DNA of 64,000 nt from Liolophura sinensis (GCF_032854445.1 NC_088301.1:6494044-6558043); one strand, 5' to 3'; shown: positions 12,095-26,100, counted from the first letter of the stretch. Notes: generated by a model not told the origin, from the sequence alone. Translations and numbers: made by a program.

Positions 12095-12205
12095 ATTTTA
12101 TTATTTATTTATTTATGTATTTCATTGGTGTTTTACGTCGTACTCAACCGTATTTCACTTATACGACGGTGGCCAGCGTTATGGTGAGACGAAACCGGGC
12201 AAGAG
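12095..12205 (-). mobile_element. SINE family A, 3' fragment, reverse
   Basis: Inverted (AAAT)n tail followed by TTTTACGTCGTACTCAACCG, TATTTCACTTATACGACGG and GGCCAGCGTTATGGTG. Only the tail and distal body are present. Confidence 0.8.
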
Positions 12206-13172
12206 GTATAGTTCAATTTTGACCCTTAAATTATCCTTATATTTGGACGGTAATATACCGAAGGGTCCTGCATTTAGCGTGCACATATCTCACCTTATAG
12301 CATTTGTTCCATCCTGTGTTGTGTGACGATTTAAATCAACGCATAACAAGTTATTATTGCGAAAACTGATATGTCAAGGTTATTCCACCAAACGCCTTCA
12401 CTCTAACTTTTTCTAAAGTTTTACAATGAGTATAATTCTCTTGTAAGACAGAGCGCCTATCGAAACTCATGTCTTCATGATCGGTTATTCCATCGTGCTG
12501 AATCAGATCGCCACTTGGGATACATGAACATTTGCAATCAAAGCAACACCGCGATACCGGTATACCTATTTTGATTCTCGACAAATTGTGAACTAGCACG
12601 GTAACGATATAATTTATTCGCCTAGAACATTCTTTGTATCTTTCCATCATAATTGAAAACTGCTGACTGCATCTCTCTGCATGATTCCGTTCCAATTTCG
12701 TACTTCAAACACCATCTTAGTTCTTTATGTTTCATGCTCAACGGCGTTTTGGAAATGGCCTTGCCCTTGCATTGTGCTACATAGCTGCACGCTTGATATC
12801 GGGGCAGCGGCTTTTAAACTTGAAGACCGACTTTTCAATTTAGGGAATATAAATCCGGATTTGTTTTCACCATGTGATATTTCGGCCCCGGAACATTAAT
12901 ACATGCATTATATATATGTATGAAAGGTTTACTTGATATGTGCACGCTGACCGCAAGCAAACCAATTATGTCTTTAAATTTGCCCTTTATCACAAACTCT
13001 CGAAGACAAATATTACGATAACTCTTGTCGACTACAATATATATAATGTGTGTGCCCTGTACATATATATATATATTGTGTATATCCTAGACTTGTACAT
13101 ACAGGCTGTACACCCCATGTATGTCGATGTTGCATGAGCTTTAAGCTATAGATGTTACCTCAGAAACATGTC

Positions 13173-16003
13173 ATGAAGCGACGTTGTGCCGCGTCACTTG
13201 ACGTTAAAACGTAAGTGGTGTTATTTTTACTCTGTATAATTATAAAAGTCAAATGCCACTTTTGTATCTATGCCCGAATATGTTTTTAGATTTGTGGAGC
13301 TTACGTGAAGTGCTGCCTAGGACAGGATATTTCTATATTCCCCTGCTTTCACATTTAATATAGGGATTTGATAACAATTAAACCTTCGACGAAGCTCATG
13401 TGGCCGTTAGTGCGCTCTGTAATGTACGTTGAGGAGTCTTCAATTCCAGTAACCTGGGCAGGCATCTATTTCTATATGTCACTTGTGGGAAAGTTCGTTA
13501 GCAACTTAACAATGATTGACGGTTTACTTCATCATTCCATGCACCTATAAAACAGTAAACTCCATTGTATATTATTAGGTGAAAAACAAAAGTGGAAAAT
13601 TTCTTAAGCAAATATACAAATAAATACATGAAGTGATGTTTTGTGTTCGGTTACTGATATACTATAATTTATCAACCTCTTTGCTGTTTGCAAAATGCTC
13701 TTTCGAGCATATTATATGAGGGCATTATTCCGTGTATAGATATAGACTGCTAAAATAATACCTCATGTGAAGCCCTGAAATTGGTCAACCCAGCCAATGC
13801 AGATTTGTCTTCAAAACCAAATCAAAAAGGCGCATAAATCGGACTGAAAGCTGCTCTTTTATTTGCGTGTACCTGTACACAGCATGAGTTAACGTCGATC
13901 CACGACTGCCGGGGTTTAGCCTAAATTAGGTTCCATTGTGGAGGGTAAACAATTCCCAGCAAATAAACTTTGAGGACGTGTATGTGTGTAAGGTTATAAC
14001 GATACATAAAAAAACAGCAAATATCTACAAAGTTCTTCAATCTATATCCAGTGTTTTAAAACACTTAATCGCTGACTGAGTCGATTGAATTCAACGCGGC
14101 CTCGCTTTAAGTATATGGAATTGCCGGCTTTATGTAAGGACGTTTGTCTGGTATATGGCCAATGGTGACGGTTTTATCCGGGCACTCCAATCGATCCTTT
14201 TTTCATGATGCATTGTTCACGTCATTTCCGAAACTTTCTGATCGTTTGCTGAAAATATATGTATAAAATTCAAGGGTAATTAAGAAATATAAAATACACA
14301 TCAAAATTGAAAATTAAAAAAAAAAAAAAGTTCGGGCGGTGTTTTTTTTTTTCAATTCCTTTAAAACAATATCTTTGTTACAGAGTTCCTTGTATGTATA
14401 TATTTCAGGGTTGTGACTATCGGACTGGTGACATTAGGGATCTATGTCCTGGGGTATTTATCTCAACTTGGCAAACAGGGCCGTGGGTACCAGCTAACGA
14501 AAATTTCCGTTAATATCAGTCGGGATCAAACAGTACCCACGATTAATGGCAGACCGATTGGAAACAGCCAGCGAGAACTCTCCAAAGGACATCCAGAGAA
14601 CTTAACATTAACTACACGACAAGTAACTCACTCACAAAATAACATCCCATCCGGCCGAAAAAAAATTTATCGGAGCAAGTTTAAAACTGAAGCCACCAGC
14701 CATGCACCATCTCTCCACAAAACCTTCATCTCAGTCTCTGGCACCCAAGCTCAAGATCATCCAGAAAATATTGTCACAGCAGTTCATACAAACAATTTAA
14801 TATCCGCCATACCCCACACATTGCATAAGGGAAATTTCATCCAAGGTATAGTATGTGTGAAGTCGATCACAGTATTGGTTTAAATATTAGTAAAAAAAAT
14901 TATGTAGGCCTATATATATAAGAAAAAAACGGCTCAGACTAAATAAGACTGTTTTATTGTAGGCTGTCGAAGTATTGTCACATATATGTAGATGGTTAAA
15001 GAGCAGCATGACTCTCTGCCACTACCAGGCCTTTGACCATCAAAGAAGGCATATACAGCGTGATCGAATTCAGCTCTCGCTACTTCAGCTGCGGCATAAT
15101 GTCAGATGATTTATGTAGATGGCGGAGGTCGGTGATAGTTTCCTCAGAGCCTGTAATTTGGTTTCCTTCACCCATAAACCTGACCTTCGTCATATAAGAG
15201 AAAAATTCTTGAACAACAATCAATCAGTCAGTCTTGTCGAGCATGCGTGAATATATGTATGATTATACATGGGAAGTAAAAACATCACGTCTATAAAGTT
15301 TAGCTTTTGTTCACGGGGCAAATTTTGCTCGATTCTGATTGATTTATTCACATTGTAGTGTTTTATATTGTTGTTTTTTTTCTTCTGGTGTGTGTGTGAA
15401 GTTTGATTACCCTAAATGACCTAAAATTTCGATCAACAAAGTGCATATTTGGAGGCAAATACACGTCATCAGATATTACATTTGGTGCTGATACCGATGG
15501 TATCATCCTACCTTTCAAACAAACCTAAGAACACCTTTCTAAAATAAATAAAACTCTAATTATATGGAAATATGAGCAGCTTATAGGTCATCTATGGTAA
15601 CTTTTTAAGGGTTGGCATGAAAAGTGTCATTGTAACACATCTGGTAAAATATAGTATGCTTTCTGTTCAAACATATACATGTAAAAGAGTTTTTTGCTGA
15701 ATTGTGAAATTTCATCTTAATTCTGAACCATTTAGGAATACACAAATTAATATTGTTAAACAAAATAATTTCCTTCTTAATTGACCTCCCTGTAATACAT
15801 ATATGTACCTATATCTATAGCGCTATCGTCAGCATCAACTACGCCTTCTGGCCTACTTACTCCACTCCAGTCTACTCGTCCCGTCCGTGGCTACACTGCC
15901 ACATCCCGTCCCGGCAGTGGCCCCACTGTCACATTGCCAGAGTGGCGCGACTGCAGACATTTAGAACCCACCACCAACGTGACTGGCGTCTGGGGTTGTG
16001 GAG
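13173..16003 (+). CDS. Three upstream coding exons: signal-anchor protein with Ser/Thr-rich stem, possibly an alternative PGAP6 5' end
   Basis: Exons 13173-13210 (ATG, donor AC|GTAAGT), 14409-14845 (acceptor TTTCAG, donor AAG|GTATAG) and 15821-16003 (acceptor CTATAG, donor GAG|GTAAGA) join in phases 2 then 1 to give 219 codons without a stop. The protein starts MKRRCAASLDVKT, then a membrane helix (VVTIGLVTLGIYVLGYLSQL, about residues 14-33), then a polar Ser/Thr/Pro-rich stretch with N-glycosylation sequons (NIS, NLT, NVT), and ends ...EPTTNVTGVWGCG. A short basic tail, one helix and a stem is type II topology, as in Golgi enzymes. The last donor is phase 1, the same phase as the acceptor of PGAP6 exon 2 at 17346, so splicing to PGAP6 would give about 982 residues. 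It could instead be the 5' end of a separate gene or a broken one. I recognise no family. Confidence 0.5.
15409..15598. mobile_element. MITE family 2, diverged copy
   Basis: Begins ACCCTAAATGACCTAAAATT and ends TTATAGGTCATCTATGG, an imperfect terminal inverted repeat matching the copies at 24328-24543 and 30911-31118. No coding capacity. Confidence 0.55.
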
Positions 16004-16284
16004 GTAAGACGTAGTTTCAATGTCAATCGGCGTTAACGGCTTTTATTTATAGGTTATTCAATGTTCTTTTAATGTGTCAGCATCTGGTTGGTGACATTCT
16101 TACTATGCTATGTTATTTCTCTAACAATTTACACCTAAAAGGCTGCATTCACATGCGTTATCAAAATATCACCCCATGGTATGAAGCATGTGCGTGTATA
16201 CAATTTTGGTGGCTTAAAAGATGTTACGGTCACAAAGTATGCCAATAATATGCAAAATAAAGGCGCTACAAACGCTTTTGTGTT

Positions 16285-16352
16285 AGTTTGGTGAGAGGCT
16301 ACCGGGTCATTACGCTGCGCTAGCGCGCTAACCAACTAAACTACCGAGGCCT
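16285..16352 (-). mobile_element. SINE family A, tRNA-like head only, reverse
   Basis: Reverse complement holds GGCCTCGGTAGTTTAGTTGG, TTAGCGCGCTAGCGCAGCGT and AATGACCCGGTAGCCTCTCA. The copy stops before the B box and tail, so it is a 5' fragment. Confidence 0.75.
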
Positions 16353-17063
16353 TCATGCGACATGCAAGTTTATTGGATGGAGAAGGGAAAATACATATTC
16401 ACTCGTTAAATGTATGGTTTTGTGGCACCAGAATGGTTTAGGCAGGTAATCCATTAAACTCTGTGTAATATAACCGTAGACCTAATGTGTTATCAAGGTT
16501 ATTAAACAAGTTATCCAAAGTGACAAAGTATAGAGTTACCTACAAATTTCGTCTACATCCTATGATGGTATAAAATAATATTATGTAGACTATACATGTA
16601 TGCACGAGAAAATGAAAATCATTTGTAATTTAATGAAAGTTAGAGAGACTTATGAAACATGTATGATATGAATATACACCTACAGGTACACACAGAAACA
16701 TGGAATCGGTTAATATAATATGTGAATACCACGATACCCATACAGTGAGGGTATTTAACCCTTTACATGCCAATGACTGCTATGTTATCGTCTCCTTCTG
16801 TAAATTGGGGAAAAATGTTTATTAATGTGTTCCTTAAAAACAGTACCGGTAGTGAATAATTTCAAAAGCTAGACCGAGGTACATGTACGCAAGTCTTGGA
16901 CCTAAGAAACACCTTTCAAGGGCGATAACTCTCAAGTTCTTTAGTTTTTGTTGGTGTTGGAGGCCCATTGTTGACATCGCGGAAGAAGGAAGGAACTGAG
17001 ATAGACAGAATGGCGTTGTGAAGGCTTAAGATTTTGTATACTAATCGTCTGCCCGGGAGCACA

Positions 17064-17135
17064 ATGCCATTCAGCCAACTGCACTCAGGGAGAGCCCGTC
17101 GCCGCTTCGCCCTGTCTCACACATTTTTGTTATGA
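17064..17135 (+). other. Upstream ORF overlapping the PGAP6 start codon
   Basis: ATG at 17064 opens a 23-codon frame (starting MPFSQLHSGR) whose stop TGA, 17133-17135, overlaps the proposed PGAP6 ATG at 17132-17134 as ATGA. If it lies in the mRNA, it would favour termination-reinitiation or leaky scanning. A shorter uORF, ATG GCG TTG TGA, lies near 17010. Transcription start is unknown. Confidence 0.4.
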
Positions 17136-20100
17136 TGTATCCAGTTTTTGTTGGCCTTACTTCGGCCATTGTTGTCTTTGCAGCATTGGCAACCGATGCC
17201 ATATCGAAATTTGGTAAGGAAAACCATTCTCTGTTTTTCTTTCATAGGTTACACTTAGTTTATCAGCTGTGTGCGGAAGGATTTGTAAATGTTGAGCGCA
17301 CTTGATGCTCCATGAGTGAAATCTCTCCTTGTTTTGTGTGCGTAGGTGGCGTGTATGAGAGCGATGTGTACTGGCACCCCCCGTTAGAGCTGGTGGAGTA
17401 CAAATCGTACCGTAGCGTTCGCTTACTGGAGTACGTCATTCCCGAGGAGTCGGCTGAGGCATGGTGGGACTTCCAGGCACTGAGCACTACCGAGAACTGT
17501 GGGGTCCGAGAAATCATCATGTAAGACATTCACTTGTTGCTAGAAACTCCAAAAGCTAGATCATAGATTTATGACTATTACAGTATACGGGCCCTAATTC
17601 GTTAAAGTATTTAAATAATATTGAACAAATAATAGATTAAATCCAGGTTTAAAATGCTATATTAAACCTAGGACTAATATAATTGTTGTATAAGTCCCAG
17701 GTGAAACATATATACATACCTCCATGATTAAACGAAAATAAAATTTTTGGTCTTTGTATTAAAAATTCTTTGCCATTATATGTAACAGGTTTATGAGTAT
17801 AAGTTCTTCATTTATTTGTGTAACTTTTCTCAGCTTTTGTGAGCACAGTTGTTATAAAGGTTAACTTAATAACAAATACTGTTGTTAGGGAATGTTTCTA
17901 CAGGTCCTTTTACCAGCATTGTTGTCTTGCCACATCTCTGTGCGTCTTCAGGCACAATTATCAGGTCCTGTTACTGCTCTTCTACAAGTGCAGGTGTCAT
18001 GTCATATATTTCTGTGCTTTTGCAAGCACAATTGTCAAGTCATGTTTCTGTGCTTCTGCATGCACAGTTGGCCAGTTCATAGCCCTTGTCAATACATGTT
18101 TCTGTTGCCATTTGCATGCATGCCACCACTGTGAATTCTAACATACCTCCACAAACTTTAACACTAAAAGCAATGGTGAGCGAAGGGTGCTCAAATTGAC
18201 AATCTATACACAGTTGACATCCTTGTCATGAATGCTGGGATGGATCCACGTCTCTAATAAAATAGGGGTGCTTGGTTGTGCTGTCAGAACATCTGTTTTC
18301 TCCAAAATTTGACAGCTCACATTTTCTGAGGAAAAAGGCAAAATGAATATTTTACATATAATTGGCCAGGCAGTTAAGTTTCATGGTGAAATATTTACCT
18401 ATCCAGCATCATTTGGCCAATAGACACTTATCCCGTGTATGACATATAAAGAGGTGGCATCAAACAACAAGCATCTATAGATACTATATCTGGATGAGCG
18501 CAACATGGGCAGCGATGTGTTTTTTCAACATCCTCTTACTTGTAACCCCTCCAAAAGTGGTGTATTGCTGGTATTACAATCAAGCAATGGGAGTGAAGAG
18601 CTTGTGCTTGATGATGGCAAACTCATTGCAGGACTCAGTCAGTGGTACGCAAACCACTGTCTCCACTCCACTGTTCTGAGCCACACTGGTGTTGGAATAC
18701 ATGTGATAATGTCCTTAACTGACCACTAGAACGAATTTAGTCTGAGGAATTACATACAGCTCTTTGAGCTTTGAGTATTTCACACTCAACCATTCCTCCC
18801 AGTCTTCCAGTGCCTCAGTGATTTGTGTCAGCATGCCAGACTCCATCCGTCACCCAGACACAGAGTGTGACCCCGAGTTGAAGAAATTGTAGGCCTAAGT
18901 TTGCTGAAATCAGCTTCATTTAGTCATCAAATTCTCGGCAACGCTACCATCTCCGGAAACACCTTCTATTTAAGGTTCAGCTAAATCTACAAGTTTTTCC
19001 ATGAAGTAAATCTTTCTGACTTTTTATTAGTTTGACTTAAAATCATCTTTACAAAGTGCTATGTTCAAATTTAGAGCTGGAACTGAAATGGAGATGTGCT
19101 GGCGGGAAATGTACATTTATTGGTCAATAACTGTCACGTGCCTCACTCTGACTGGATGATTTATTCCCCACCCATTCCATTGGCATAGACTTGCCCATAA
19201 TCATAACACAACCTAGACTGTTAAATATTAACAAAAAGGAGAGGGCGGTTGTTTTCATTTTTTTTCCCCCCTAAAGGCTCCACTATAAAACATAGTTTGC
19301 CATGCTCAAACTTGGGAGGCCTGCGGCCCCTCATTCTCAAACAGTGGACAGTTGCCATCAGTTGTGCATTACCTTGGTGATTTGAGCCTAGCAAACTACG
19401 TTTAACTTCTTAAATCGCATACCTAAGTTGGTCATAAATGAGTTGCAATCATACCCATGCACTGTAGTCAGTAACCCATAAGACAAGAGGATTGTAAGCT
19501 ACAATTTAAGCCTACAGTTGGTTGGACCTTCGTGTAAACATTACAGTCACTCCAAAAGCAATATTTGAAAACAAATACTTAACAAATGTATGTTGTTTAG
19601 TTTGAAGTGTATTACAGTGATTTCTCTGTAATTCACCACTGTTACATGGCTCATTATTTTGGCTCTGCATTGTTGGATCTGCAAATTACATGTATATAAA
19701 CCCTGGGATAGTAACTGCAAACCATATCGAATGACAGCAGTGTGAACAATGGCAGTGAGAAGAATTCTGGTGAAAGATATCACAAAAGTACAAATAAGCT
19801 TGACACCATATGAGTATTCCTGTAGCTGGCATATACGTGTATGTGAATTCTTAAGGTTTGATGATGTCCAAAGCTGTCTCTTGTTTTCTTTCAGATATAT
19901 GCAGCATGGTGGCTACCCTGTGATAAATCCATACAATGAGTCATTCCCGGAGAACTTCTACCTTGGCCGTACAATGATGCGGAAGCTAACCCTCAAAACA
20001 GACAACTCCTCAGCACCATTTGTTATCACCAACCCTCTCCCTGGGAGCTGGTTTGCCACTGTGGTCTTACCGAAGGGGAAAAGCCGTATTGGACAAAAGG

Positions 20101-23100
20101 TTAGCACAAATGTACGGTACATTTACGTATGCATGACCATCATTCCATTGCTGGTATTATATCAACAGACTGGGCTAAGATTCTCCGTGGCTTGCAACTG
20201 GCTCTCCATTAGACCACATCTATTTGTATAGTTGTTTTACAGCAGAATAAATCCTTATCTCAATGTTGTAGGAGGGTATAATAGTAAAACTCATCTACTG
20301 TACGAAAAGTATGACTATCCCAGCTACTTTTCCTGTTGAAGATACATTTACATAATCAGACAGTCACCTTGACAGACTTCGCACACTTCACAACTGTTCC
20401 ATGAATCTTCATCTGCTGACATGACTGAGGGAGAGGAGTTAGTGCATTGTCATGCTATGAGCTCACCGTTAGCAGACTTCTAGCATTTGAGTACCATTTC
20501 ATGAACTTTCATCTTCCGAGGGAGTAGTGTTAGGCTTTATCTGCTGAGGGAGTGGTGTTAGTGCAGTGTCATGGTTCATACTCACCGTTAGCAGACTTCT
20601 AGCATTTGAGTACCATTCCATGAACCTTCATCCTCTGAAAGAGTAATGTTAGTGCAGTGTCATGGTACAAGCTCACCATTTACTGCTAGCATTTGAGTAC
20701 CATTCCAAGAACCTTTATCTGCTGAGGGAGTAGTGTTAGTGCAGTGTCATGGTACAAGCTCACCGTTAGCAGACTTGTAGCATTTGAGTACCATTCCATG
20801 AACCTACATCTGCTGAGGGAGTAGTGTTAGTGCAGTGTCATGCTATAAGCTCACCGTTAGCAGACTTCTAGCATTTGAGTACCATTTCATGAACTTTCAT
20901 CTTCCGAGGGAGTAGTGTTAGGCTTTATCTGCTGAGGGAGTGGTGTTAGTGCAGTGTCATGGTTCATACTCACCGTTAGAAGACTTCTAGCATTTGAGTA
21001 CCATTCCATGAACCTTCATCTGCTGAGGGAGTAGTGTTAGTGCAGTGTCATGCTATAAGCCCACCGTTAGCAGACTTGTAGCATTTGAGTACCATTCCAT
21101 GAACCTTCATCTGCTGAGGGAGTAGTGTTAGTGCAGTGTCCTGCTATAAGCTCACCGTTAGCAGACTTCTAGCATTTGAGTACCATTCCATGAACCTTCA
21201 TCCTCTGAAAGAGTAATGTTAGTGCAGTGTCATGGTACAAGCTCACCATTTACTGCTAGCATTTGAGTACCATTCCATGAACCTTCATCTGCTGAGGGAG
21301 TAGTGTTAGTGCAATGTCATGCTATAAGCTCACCATTTACTGCTAGCATTTGAGTACCATTCCATGAACCTTCATCTGCTGAGGGAGTAATGTTAGTGCA
21401 GTGTCATGCTATAAGCTCACCATTTACTTCTAGCATTTGAGCACCATTCCATCAAGTTTTATCTGCTGCGGGAGTAGTGCTGTTGCATGAAACATGTACA
21501 AAATGCCATGAATAAGTAAAATTTCAACCAAAACTGTGGTTAAGTATTTCGGTAAAGTTACTGACAGACAAACAGTTTAATACCAGCAGAAACATTATCT
21601 ATAAAGCAAATGTAATGTGATGTGATCAGTTGCAGTTATCTTAGGCAAGGGTTAAAGTCAAGGCAGCTACTATTGTTACATTAGTGAGAAGGGCCATTGA
21701 AGTTGGTAAGTGAGACAGTGTTTTTTTGAAAAACAAATTAGCCATCTAGTTTATGGTGTATTTCTTCTGCATATAGGTACTTCAGTTCAAACCCTGAAAA
21801 TTGAATCCTCTAACCATAGAGTTTGTATAAGGGTTCCATTTTGATACTTGAAGAGATGGTCAAGCCTAAAATGTCATTGCGTGATTTGTTTTGTTACCAG
21901 GGTCTGAGTCGCTCATCATGTACATATGCTGTCTCGGCCACAGTCGTCTCTACCATCAGGAAGGACATTGAGGAAATCTCCCTGTCAGATCAGCATCATG
22001 TGACTTTGAAATCTGGCCAATCAGACTCAGTCTTCAGATATCTTGTTCCGACTGACGTCCACCATTACCAGGTCAATGTGATGAATTGTACGTTATCAAA
22101 CAACGACTCAGTGGAGGTCATTCTCTGTCCTGTCTCATTTTCCGTCAGCAGCCAGGTACTGCCAGACTCAGACAGGAGCTCATCAAAGGTAGATTGTGAG
22201 ACTCAACCCGCTGGCCACTGTTCTGTTGGAGTTGCCTCCCCTGCTGTGAACAAATGGAGTTATCTTCAAGTCACAAGGTCTCAGGGAAATTTTTCTGAAA
22301 GTTCTGAAGTCTCATTCAGCCTGGAATTTACAATGCATGGTGAGTATGATATTACTTATCAGTTTTAGATCCACTGCTGTAGACTTGAACCTGGTAAAAA
22401 TAAAAGGAAATACATAAAAAAAATTAAGAAATGTGATAATGATTTAATTTCACCCTTCCCATATTAATTTCAGGCTGTCAGTTCTTTGTCGGAATGACGG
22501 TTGCTCAAGCTTACCCCTTAAAGAAGAAGCATAGATCTCCTCGTGCTGACAGTATGGTGTACCATTACAGCCAGATGAACAAGGTGGTGCCCTCCAGCGA
22601 GTGTCATCTGCTACCCTCCCTGGGAAGACTGAGCATGGTGAAGAAAGACTTCACCACAGCTTTTGTCTTTCCCAGCCCTTACCTGTTACCCATGCCCATG
22701 AATGAACGTATCATCCCAGATAAAAAGACCCTTGTCACGTCTTTTGAGGTCAAAAAGCTTATAGATTCCGGAGGAACTCTCAAATTGTTGCTCAAAACGG
22801 ATCCAAGCAAAGTGGTAAGCACAAAATCAGTAAAACTTGATGTGTAAACATACAGATATACATTTACATGTAGTTGTATATCTGACAGAGTGAAAGCAGG
22901 CTGTGGTTTAGTAACACATGAGCTTGGACAGGGAATTTGCACATTCCCCAGAGCTCACTACTTGCTTGGTGAGAATAATTGGTCAGTGATGCCCTTATAA
23001 CCATTTGCGCAGTCTAATGTTTCTTCACCTTTATGGTATGTCAGATGTAGGAAAGTTCGTCAGTTACTTGTCAAAGGTCAGTGGTTTACCCCGGGCACTC

Positions 23101-26100
23101 TGGTTTCCTCCATCCATAAAAGTGACCTCTAACCAGCCAAACTTTACATGAATTTTCCATTGGTTGGGGGAAAAAGTTAATCCCAAATGAAATTTCAATC
23201 TGTACAATGATTGCATAATCTTGAGTACATGCAACTATAGTTTGTAATGTATAATAAAACATGGTATGCGCTAATTCATCAAGAAAACCATTTTCTGAAG
23301 ATTATATTGAGTGCATGATATTTATAGAACATGAAATTTCGTTTGGAAGAATTAGGTAAATTGGATCACGGTTATTTAGATCATTCTTTCCTTTTGGAAT
23401 TCGTGAGGTCACATTTTTAAATACATGTATTCTGAATATGACCAAACAAGTAAACATGTACATTATTAGATCTGTTGTTTTTCCCAAGGATTCCACGCAG
23501 TATGCAGCTGTGACGATGTGTACCCAGAAGGATCACCTCCCAGCGAGCGTGTCCAATGGTTCTCTGCCTCTGGATTGCTCTCAGGGCATCAGACTTTCGG
23601 TGAACACCACCCTGCCCAACAACACTTATGCCTCGGTGTATGTTCCGTATCCAGAAACAGGCACCTGGTTCATCACGCTGAAGAGTCAGTGCATTAACAA
23701 AGTAGCTTACACCAAAGGGTCAACCCAGTACGAGGCCTGTAAGCATGGGCGTGCGCCTAGGGCAGAGTTCAGTGCCAGTGTCGGGCAGTGTGTCCAGGGC
23801 GAGTGTGGTGCTCACGGCACCTGTAGAGAGTACATCAGTGGTGTGTACGTTTTCAGCACCTGTAATTGTGAGGGGGGCTGGCGTGGGTACGGCTGTACCG
23901 ATGGCTCTCAAGCTGATACCATGTCACAGGAGCTGATGTCTGTCTTGCTGCTCTCCCTCAGTAACCTCTTCTTCATCCCGGCCATTGTGCTTGCCATCTA
24001 TCGGTGGTACTATATCGAGGCCCTCGTCTACGCTTTCACCATGTTCTTCTCAACCGTAAGTACTCATCCTAATACTGGCCAAACACTTAGATCTTATCAG
24101 TGGTCTGTGGGTTTGTGAGATGGACCTTTTTAATGTGAAAAGCCACCTGACTGGTCCGCATTAATTAGATGTATCACCTTCATGTCACAAGAGTGTCTGC
24201 CAAGCCATTGAATGGGTAGCTTTGGTGCTGCAAATCTACTTTTATTTCAGTTAATTCATTTGTCACTGCATTGTCATTTCTGCTCAGTGAAGAAGTGTGT
24301 ATGCATTTTAGAACATTAACTGAGTTTACTCTAAATGACCTTAAATTTCATCCATGACTAACTTCCCAGTTTTTCCCTCGATTCTGAGAGTTCTATTGAT
24401 TCTAGAGAGGTGTTTTAAGGTTTGCGTGGAACATTGGATGGTATTCTACTGGAAAATTGTAAGTTTCAGCACCCAAAAATAATATTTTGTGACATTTATT
24501 TGTCTCTAAAAATTCACTTATAAATTTTAGGTCATTTAGGGTATGTGGCATAATTGTGGAGACATTCTCTGGTAGAAGGTGCAATATCAGATTTAAAGTT
24601 TACTTCAGAATCAAAACAGATACAGTTAACCAAGTACCTTTCAAACAGTTAACACAATTACTCCACGTTTTAAATTTTTGCACACATCATCAATCTTGTT
24701 TGAGAATTGGGTATAGAAGGTTATTAAAACATTTTGAAGTAGGTCTATTTTAGCAACTTTTTTTCTTGTGTGAATGAGAATAACAACTTTTCACTCAAAT
24801 CTAATGGATCAAATCATGCACACAAATCCACTGGCATACCAAAGAGAAGTGTAAGTTTATGTGGAGGTAACAGTGATCATGTTGTCTGTTGCAGTTCTAC
24901 CATGCCTGTGACACCAGCTCAGTCTACACCTTCTGCATGATGGACTACAATGTACTGAGTTACTGTGACTTTTACGGCTCCATACTGTCGTTCTGGGTGA
25001 CCCTGCTGGCCATGGCCCGCCTGCCCTCCAAAATGCGCTCCTTCCTTCATATGGCGGGTGCGCTAGGCCTAGCCCTAGGGGTGGAGTATGATAGACATGG
25101 TCTGTGGGTATTTGTTGCGCCAGCTGCATGCGGTATCGTCGTCATGGCTATATCATGGGTGAGCAGCACTTTGTCAGTTTGGGTACTTTCTGTCTGTCCA
25201 TTCACATGTCTGTCTCTGTGACTTTGTATATGATGCAATATCTGCTTTCCCTGCTACAAGATGTATGAAAGACATTGTGATAGTTGGCAATTGATCACAC
25301 CTGGCTGGTGAAATCTGGTTTTATGTCAGTTTTCATCAGTTTTGTTCTAACTGTTCATTTTAATACTTAAATGGTAACTTACTGAAATGAGGAAGCTCCC
25401 TGGCCGAGTGCTTATCATACAAGGGCAGCATAAGGACTCTAGAGCCTTTCTAATGTCCTTTTGACATCCTAAAGTTCTAAAATCTAAGAAGAATAAGCCA
25501 TGCTGTTTTGAGCTAGATCTAGATATTTAGTTCTGGTCAAACATAACTTACAGATTGAATGCACAAGATAGGAAATAGCAGAAAAATGTAACGCATCCAT
25601 CGCCATGTATGACTTTATTTGATAACTTTCAGTTTGAGTATGATTCTTTTGAAATTACATGTTGATTGTTACTTGCATGTTTTGTGTATTTTTCCAGGTT
25701 CGCATGTGCTGCAAGCGGCACTCTCTTTTCCCGAGCTGGAAGCGATACCTGTGTTTCCTGTTGCCAGGTGTGATCTGTGCTGCCATTGGTCTAGTTATCT
25801 TCGCTTTTGTGGAGACCGAACAGAACTACAAGTTCACTCACAGTATTTGGCATGCGGTGATCGCTGTGTCCATCATCTTCTTACTCCCCCCGCGTCAAAA
25901 ACAGAAAGGTACCGTCGTATCCTGCTGTCCTAGTTCACAATGTTCAGCGGAACAGTATATACTGGAAGAGGCATAGAAAAAAAATCATATTGTCTCTTCT
26001 TAACATCTGCACCACATCTTCAGATATTTTCTCTAGTCGTCTGATATGCACCTTAATTTATTCTTTATTCAGTAGCTCGTCAACTGTTTCCCATTCATGC

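Larger units (their letters stand above)
9965..13172. other. Intergenic region PLAA to upstream PGAP6-side exons
   Basis: No coding exon is convincing here. It contains SINE pieces (10108-10325, 10753-10945, 12095-12205) and a perfect 13-bp hairpin at 10416-10448. The rest is AT-rich single-copy-looking DNA. Short reading frames such as 12354-12695 on the minus strand show no recognisable domain or coding bias. Confidence 0.6.

Noticed and set aside
14413-14883. A single 156-codon gene
   Set aside because: The left edge has no ATG but a clear acceptor, and the right edge passes a donor at 14846; it is an internal exon.
15753-16007. The longest frame over this exon (reading ...WPTYSTPVYSSRPW...)
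   Set aside because: The phase from the preceding exon selects a different frame, which is also open and contains an N-glycosylation site.
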